Assembly (NCBI RefSeq): GCF_938015785.1
Contig: NZ_CALLWC010000017.1
Location: 1-35,911, forward strand
Length of the DNA stretch: 35,911 bases
DNA from: an uncultured Campylobacter sp.
GTDB lineage: Bacteria > Campylobacterota > Campylobacteria > Campylobacterales > Campylobacteraceae
Reading direction: 5' to 3'
Below the pieces are notes generated by a model. It had not been told where the DNA came from. It searched no databases and saw only the letters and a program-made list of their open reading frames with translations. Position 1 is the stretch's first letter. Each line of letters begins with the position of its first letter. Shown here one piece after another: positions 32,383 to 35,911 of the stretch. Made by a program: the position numbers and the translations under genes.

Positions 32383-32942
32383 GCGGGCAGATTTGCGGCA
32401 TCGACGAGGCAGGGCGCGGCTGTCTTGCAGGACCGCTTTGCGTCGCTGGTTGCGTCTTGCAGCGCGAGATCGCGGGACTTGCCGATAGCAAAAAGCTAAG
32501 CGAGAAGCGCCGCGAGGAGCTTTACGCCCAGATCACCAAAAACTCGCGCTATAAAATCGTCGAAATTTCAAGCGCACAGGTCGATGAGGCGGGCCTAAGC
32601 TCGTGTCTAAGATCGGCGCTTGAGCAGATTCTCGCGTATTTTGCTGATTTTAGCGGACAGATCATCTACGACGGTAACGCAAGCTTCGGTGTACGCGGAC
32701 TTCAGACGCTCGTAAAGGCTGACGCGCAAATCGCCGAAGTAAGCGCGGCGAGCATCCTCGCCAAGGTCACGCGCGACCGCACGATGTATGAGCTCGCGCA
32801 ACGCTATCCGCAATACGGCTTCGCGCAAAACAAAGGTTACGGCTCGGCCGCGCACATCGCGGCGATCGAACGATACGGGCTCACGCCGTTTCACCGCGCG
32901 AGCTACAAGATCAAATCGCTGCAACCCTCGCTGTTTGATTAA
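32379..32942 (+). CDS. rnhB: Ribonuclease HII
   Basis: A 187-residue nuclease that cuts RNA in RNA-DNA hybrids and removes single ribonucleotides from DNA. The first catalytic pair is in CGIDEAGRGCLAGPL (Asp-Glu); the usual Pro after GRG is Cys here. The third acid is in IIYDGNASFG and the fourth in AASILAKVTRDRTMYELA. The C-terminal GYGSAAHIAAIERYGLTPFHRASY is typical. Start is GTG overlapping the RDD stop (GTGA). Length is normal for the group. Confidence 0.95.
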   Translation: MSGQICGIDEAGRGCLAGPLCVAGCVLQREIAGLADSKKLSEKRREELYAQITKNSRYKIVEISSAQVDEAGLSSCLRSALEQILAYFADFSGQIIYDGNASFGVRGLQTLVKADAQIAEVSAASILAKVTRDRTMYELAQRYPQYGFAQNKGYGSAAHIAAIERYGLTPFHRASYKIKSLQPSLFD

Positions 32943-33132
32943 TGAAATTTCTTTTGCTGCGATTTGTTTCGCGCTGTTTAGGACGCGCTCACTCGCTTAA
33001 ATTTCGACCTCGCACCCTCTGCGTGCATTCGGCACAGAATTTAACTCATCCGCATTGCGCCGCCAGTCGCTGAATTTATTTACTGAAAAGAATTTAGAAA
33101 TCCGCGTCTAAAAGTTAAGTTTGCTTGATAAG
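32943..33132. other. Spacer upstream of the ClbS region, no gene seen
   Basis: Base composition shifts here from GC-rich rnhB to markedly AT-richer sequence, which continues through the ClbS gene. No clear terminator for rnhB is visible. Confidence 0.4.
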
Positions 33133-33302
33133 TGGTGTCAAATATCTTGGAGGGGGATTATCTTAAATATTGTCTATGTTGTGCTATGCTTATGGCAGAG
33201 AATAATGAATTTTGTGGAAGCGCAAATGAAGATAGAGTTTTTCCAACACCTAAAAAAATGAAAGGAGTAAAATGCTATGCCAAGACCGACTACAAAAAAT
33301 GA
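33133..33302 (+). other. Possible small Cys-rich frame or gene remnant
   Basis: An open frame from two GTGs at 33133 and 33136 to TGA at 33300-33302 gives about 56 residues with five cysteines (YLKYCLCCAML, EFCGSANEDRVF, KKMKGVKCYAKTDY). It overlaps the ClbS start by 26 bp in another frame. It lacks an obvious ribosome site for the GTGs; an internal ATG is at 33192. It reads more like coding sequence than the surrounding spacer and could be the tail of a gene lost on transfer. Not recognised. Confidence 0.3.
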
Positions 33303-33819
33303 TTTAATGACTGCCGCCGAGCAAAACTATGAGAAGTTAAATTTACTCATTTCGAAGATGAGCGAGGAGGAGCTAAATACGCCGTTTGATTTCTCAAAGG
33401 ACGAGAAGAAAAAGGAGGCTCATTGGAGAAGAGATAAAAATTTGAAAGATATTTTAATCCACCTCTACGAATGGCATAGGCTTGTTTTGAATTGGGTAAA
33501 TTCCAATCGAAAGGGAGAAGAAAAACCGTTTTTGCCCGAACCGTATAACTGGAAAACTTATGGAGATATGAATTTGGAACTTTGGAAGAAGCACCAAAAA
33601 ACCTCACTTGAAGAAGCGACTAAGATGCTTCATAAATCGCATAAAGATATTTTAGAGTTAGCCGAAACATTTACAAACGAAGAGCTGTTTTCAAAAGATG
33701 TATATAAATGGGTCGGGGGCAGCACGCTTGGATCATACTTCGTAAGCGCCGCTTCGAGCCATTATGACTGGGCGATGAAAAAGCTTAAGGCCCATCAGAA
33801 AAATTGCAAGACAAAATAG
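33277..33819 (+). CDS. ClbS/DfsB family four-helix bundle protein
   Basis: A 180-residue DinB-like protein. The N terminus MPRPTTKNDLMTAAEQNYEKL and the internal KDILIHLYEWHRLVLNWV, FLPEPYNWKTYGDMN, and C-terminal GGSTLGSYFVSAASSHYDWAMKKLK are characteristic of the family. ClbS protects colibactin producers by hydrolysing the cyclopropane warhead; most family members elsewhere have unknown substrates, so a role in resistance to a DNA-alkylating metabolite is only a possibility. AAAGGAG precedes the ATG. The gene is AT-richer and uses more AAA/GAA/TTA codons than its neighbours, pointing to horizontal transfer. No colibactin genes are nearby. Confidence 0.87.
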   Translation: MPRPTTKNDLMTAAEQNYEKLNLLISKMSEEELNTPFDFSKDEKKKEAHWRRDKNLKDILIHLYEWHRLVLNWVNSNRKGEEKPFLPEPYNWKTYGDMNLELWKKHQKTSLEEATKMLHKSHKDILELAETFTNEELFSKDVYKWVGGSTLGSYFVSAASSHYDWAMKKLKAHQKNCKTK

Positions 33820-34222
33820 CGGAAATAGGATAGTAGGGCGTATTTCAAAGCGAGTGCGCTTATTGCGACTAAAGAAGTAAAAATTTTGATTAAAGCAAAC
33901 CCGCGCCGTAAATTTAAAATTTAGCTCGTAAATTTATCCGCGCATTCACTCCGCAGCAGTTTAGAAAGTGAAATTTTGTGCAGCATGAATATGAACGCGC
34001 GCTACGCCGCACTAAATAAATTAAAATTCCGATCTATGCTAAATTTAGCCCATATTTGCGCCGTATCAAAACTCAAAATTTTAAAATTCGAGGCTTGGAA
34101 TTTCGTGCGAAATCAAGCGCGAAATTCCACGCGCTGTTTCGCGCACGAAGGCGGTAAAATTTAGAAATTTTAACCAAACTTTCGCTATCATCACGGTTTA
34201 AATTTTCACCCAAAGGAAACCG
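33820..34222. other. Spacer rich in AAATTT/AAATTC words, no gene seen
   Basis: About 0.4 kb with many RAATTY hexamers. A 62-codon plus-strand frame at 33976-34164 consists largely of such words, with no ribosome site or family resemblance, so it is not called. The terC promoter must lie near the right end (TTTCGCTATCAT at about 34181-34192). Confidence 0.45.
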
Positions 34223-34942
34223 ATGTTTGAATGGATCGCCTCACCTGAGGCATGGATCAGCCTAGCGACGCTCACGGGGCTTGAGATCGTGCTTGGCATC
34301 GACAATATCATCTTTATCGCGATTTTGTGCGGCCGCCTGCCCGAGGCGCAGCGCGGACGCGCCCGTATAATGGGGCTCGCGCTTGCGATGTTCACGCGCA
34401 TACTGCTGCTTCTCAGCCTAAGCTGGATCATGGGGCTAACCAAGCCGCTATTTAGCGTGCTTGCGCGCGATTTTAGCGGACGCGACCTCGTGCTGATCGG
34501 CGGCGGATTGTTTTTACTCGTCAAATCCACGCTCGAGATCCACTCCAGCGCCACGGGCGAGGCGCACGAGCATAGCGCTAGCAGCGGCAAGGCAAGCTTC
34601 GGCGGCACGCTCGTGCAGATCGCCGTTTTGGACATCATCTTTTCACTCGACAGCGTCATCACCGCCGTGGGCATGGCGCAGCACCTGCCCGTGATGATCC
34701 TCGCAGTGATCATCGCCGTGGGCGTGATGATGCTCGCTAGCGGCGCGATCGCGCGCTTCGTGGACGCAAACCCGACGATCAAAATTTTAGCGCTTGCCTT
34801 TTTGATCCTAGTTGGCGTCTCGCTGATCGCAGACGGCCTGGGCTTTCACATACCTAAGGGCTACATCTACTTCTCGATGGCGTTTTCACTGCTGGTGGAG
34901 CTCATCAATATCCAGATCCGCAAAAAATCCGCCGCGAAATAG
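34223..34942 (+). CDS. TerC-family integral membrane protein
   Basis: A 239-residue protein with about seven transmembrane helices. The two acidic membrane motifs of the family are present: TGLEIVLGIDNIIFIAIL (about residues 19-36) and AVLDIIFSLDSVITAVGMAQ (about 134-153), plus a C-terminal GYIYFSMAFSLLVELINI. TerC relatives are linked to tellurium resistance and to metal ion export, including manganese delivery to exported proteins; the substrate here is unknown. AAAGGAAACC precedes the ATG. Confidence 0.92.
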   Translation: MFEWIASPEAWISLATLTGLEIVLGIDNIIFIAILCGRLPEAQRGRARIMGLALAMFTRILLLLSLSWIMGLTKPLFSVLARDFSGRDLVLIGGGLFLLVKSTLEIHSSATGEAHEHSASSGKASFGGTLVQIAVLDIIFSLDSVITAVGMAQHLPVMILAVIIAVGVMMLASGAIARFVDANPTIKILALAFLILVGVSLIADGLGFHIPKGYIYFSMAFSLLVELINIQIRKKSAAK

Positions 34943-34977
34943 GAGGAGCGGAATTTTGCGAGATCTGAAAGGCACGC

Positions 34978-35911
34978 ATGGGCTTTGCTAAATTTCTTTC
35001 GCCGCGGCAGATCAAGCTTGCTCGCGGCACGGCTCGAAATTTCAAGCTTGAGCCCGCGGCTGCAGGCACGGCGAAATTTAGCTTTACGCTGGAGGACTTG
35101 TGCTTTGCGGGAAATTTGGACTTAAGGCGCGACGGACTTTATCTGCCGATACGCGAGGGCGACGAGCTAGCGGTAATCTATGAAGATGAAGCTTTGGGCT
35201 CAAAATTCGGCGATGAGGCTTTGGGGAGCTTAAATTCCTGCCGCGAGGCTTTAAGCGGCGCCGATTTAAATGGCGAAAACTCCGTGCCGCGTCCTAACTG
35301 TGAAATTCCAAGCGACCGCGCTTCCGCTGCCGCAAATTCAAACTGCGACGCACATAGCGATACCGCGGAAAGTGCACGTCAAAATTCTGCGGTATCTGAT
35401 TTATCAAATAAAGATCGCAGCGGTATAAATTCCGCCGCTTTGAGCCTGATCCGCGAAGGCTTTAACGAGCAGGCGAACGCCGATACGAAGTTTTATGCTT
35501 CGAATTTAAATTGCAAAGATTTAAGCGGCTCTGCCTCTTTAAATTCTACTTGCGAGAGCCGTGGCGGCGTTTCGGTAAACTCCGCCGCTTCCGCCCTTCC
35601 GCTAGATTTTGTTAATCTAAGCCTAGGAGCGCAGCGCTGGAGGGACGCTGGTAGCACGGCGCTTGCCGCGATATTCGCAGTCTTCGGCGTAGTGCTGACC
35701 GCAATGAGCATCTACTGCATAATCTTTATTTTTGAAAAGAGCGATCCTGCGGTGGCGATAGCCCTGCCCGTCCTCGCGCCTTTTGCGTATTGCAGCTTTA
35801 GGTTTATGCGAAGAGATTGGCGCGCCGCAAAGTTCGGACGCATATTCGCAGCGCTTCCGCATGGACTTTTCATGAAGCCGAGGAACGGGTATTGTTTGTC
35901 CTCGCGCAAGC
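34978..35911 (+). CDS. Unidentified membrane protein with Asn/Ser-rich insert (partial)
   Basis: An ATG at 34978 with GAAAGG upstream opens a frame that runs off the right edge (at least 311 residues). Residues 1 to about 75 look globular (MGFAKFLSPRQIKLARG, FTLEDLCFAGNLDLRRDGLYLPIREGDELAVIYE). Residues about 82-215 are low complexity, with repeated N-S, L-N and A-A pairs and scattered cysteines (for example GINSAALSL, SGSASLNSTCES). Two hydrophobic segments follow (about 225-248, LAAIFAVFGVVLTAMS, and 259-275, VAIALPVLAPFAYCSF), then a basic soluble part. No family is recognised. It lies 35 bp after terC and may be co-transcribed. The insert coincides with seven RAATTY words in the DNA. Confidence 0.7.
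   Translation, partial: MGFAKFLSPRQIKLARGTARNFKLEPAAAGTAKFSFTLEDLCFAGNLDLRRDGLYLPIREGDELAVIYEDEALGSKFGDEALGSLNSCREALSGADLNGENSVPRPNCEIPSDRASAAANSNCDAHSDTAESARQNSAVSDLSNKDRSGINSAALSLIREGFNEQANADTKFYASNLNCKDLSGSASLNSTCESRGGVSVNSAASALPLDFVNLSLGAQRWRDAGSTALAAIFAVFGVVLTAMSIYCIIFIFEKSDPAVAIALPVLAPFAYCSFRFMRRDWRAAKFGRIFAALPHGLFMKPRNGYCLSSRK
35232..35546 (+). repeat. RAATTY array inside a coding sequence
   Basis: Seven RAATTY words in 315 bp: 35232, 35303, 35334, 35382, 35427, 35502 and 35541, spaced 31-75 bp. Several fall in a frame that yields Asn-Ser in the protein. About 0.4 would be expected by composition. Confidence 0.6.

Noticed and set aside
33976..34164. 62-codon plus-strand frame upstream of terC
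   Set aside because: Composed mainly of RAATTY words, no ribosome site, no family resemblance.
34198..34782. 194-codon minus-strand frame opposite terC
   Set aside because: Antisense shadow of the conserved TerC frame.

Overview
The window is most likely a Campylobacter chromosome from a species with unusually high GC for the genus (estimated by eye at mid-40s percent, as in C. gracilis; the species is inference). The signs are: an AastA/AssT gene beside a dedicated Dsb pair; the order carbonic anhydrase then MscS, and molybdopterin reductase then monoheme cytochrome, both as I remember them from C. jejuni (Cj0237-Cj0238 and Cj0264c-Cj0265c); Helicobacter/Campylobacter-type cysteine-rich Sel1 proteins; and spacers saturated with AAATTT-type words.

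Layout. 1-7.1 kb is a periplasmic oxidation and sulfotransfer block: two DsbA-type oxidases (CPHC and CPFC), a DsbB/DsbI membrane oxidase, arylsulfate sulfotransferase AssT, and between them a Cache-domain histidine kinase with its response regulator. 7.1-8.3 kb is a decaying stretch holding a DUF2695 pseudogene with three in-frame stops. 8.3-10.2 kb has menA (minus) and a pyridoxal kinase (plus). 10.2-11.1 kb is a spacer loaded with RAATTY hexamers. 11.1-14.2 kb is a Tat-exported TMAO/DMSO-type reductase with its SH3-like/cytochrome c partner. 14.7-16.2 kb holds two tandem secreted Sel1 genes, the first frameshifted. 16.5-18.0 kb is hcp with an FNR/HcpR-like palindrome over its promoter. 18.16-18.72 kb is a six-tRNA array on the minus strand (transcription order Pro, His, Arg, Arg, Leu, Asn). 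18.8-22.9 kb has rdgB, a YajR-type MFS gene overlapping moeA, and a hypoxanthine-DNA glycosylase. 23-24 kb is a MORN/YwqK protein whose start region is broken. 24-25.5 kb is gene-poor. 25.5-29.1 kb is a tightly overlapping minus-strand operon: carbonic anhydrase, MscS channel, a 57-residue very acidic protein, and an unusual superoxide dismutase. 29.3-33 kb is housekeeping (yccA family, secG, frr, pyrE, RDD, rnhB). 33.1-33.8 kb is an AT-richer insert with a ClbS/DfsB protein. 34.2 kb to the end is terC and a membrane protein running off the window.

How the parts fit. The Dsb proteins would make the disulfide AssT needs; moeA supplies molybdenum cofactor used by the TorA-like reductase; menA would feed the quinone pool that donates electrons to the periplasmic reductase and accepts them from DsbI. 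The least ordinary items are the acidic-protein/SOD end of the carbonic anhydrase operon, the RAATTY-saturated spacers that also enter a coding sequence, the hcp operator, and three genes broken by point changes.
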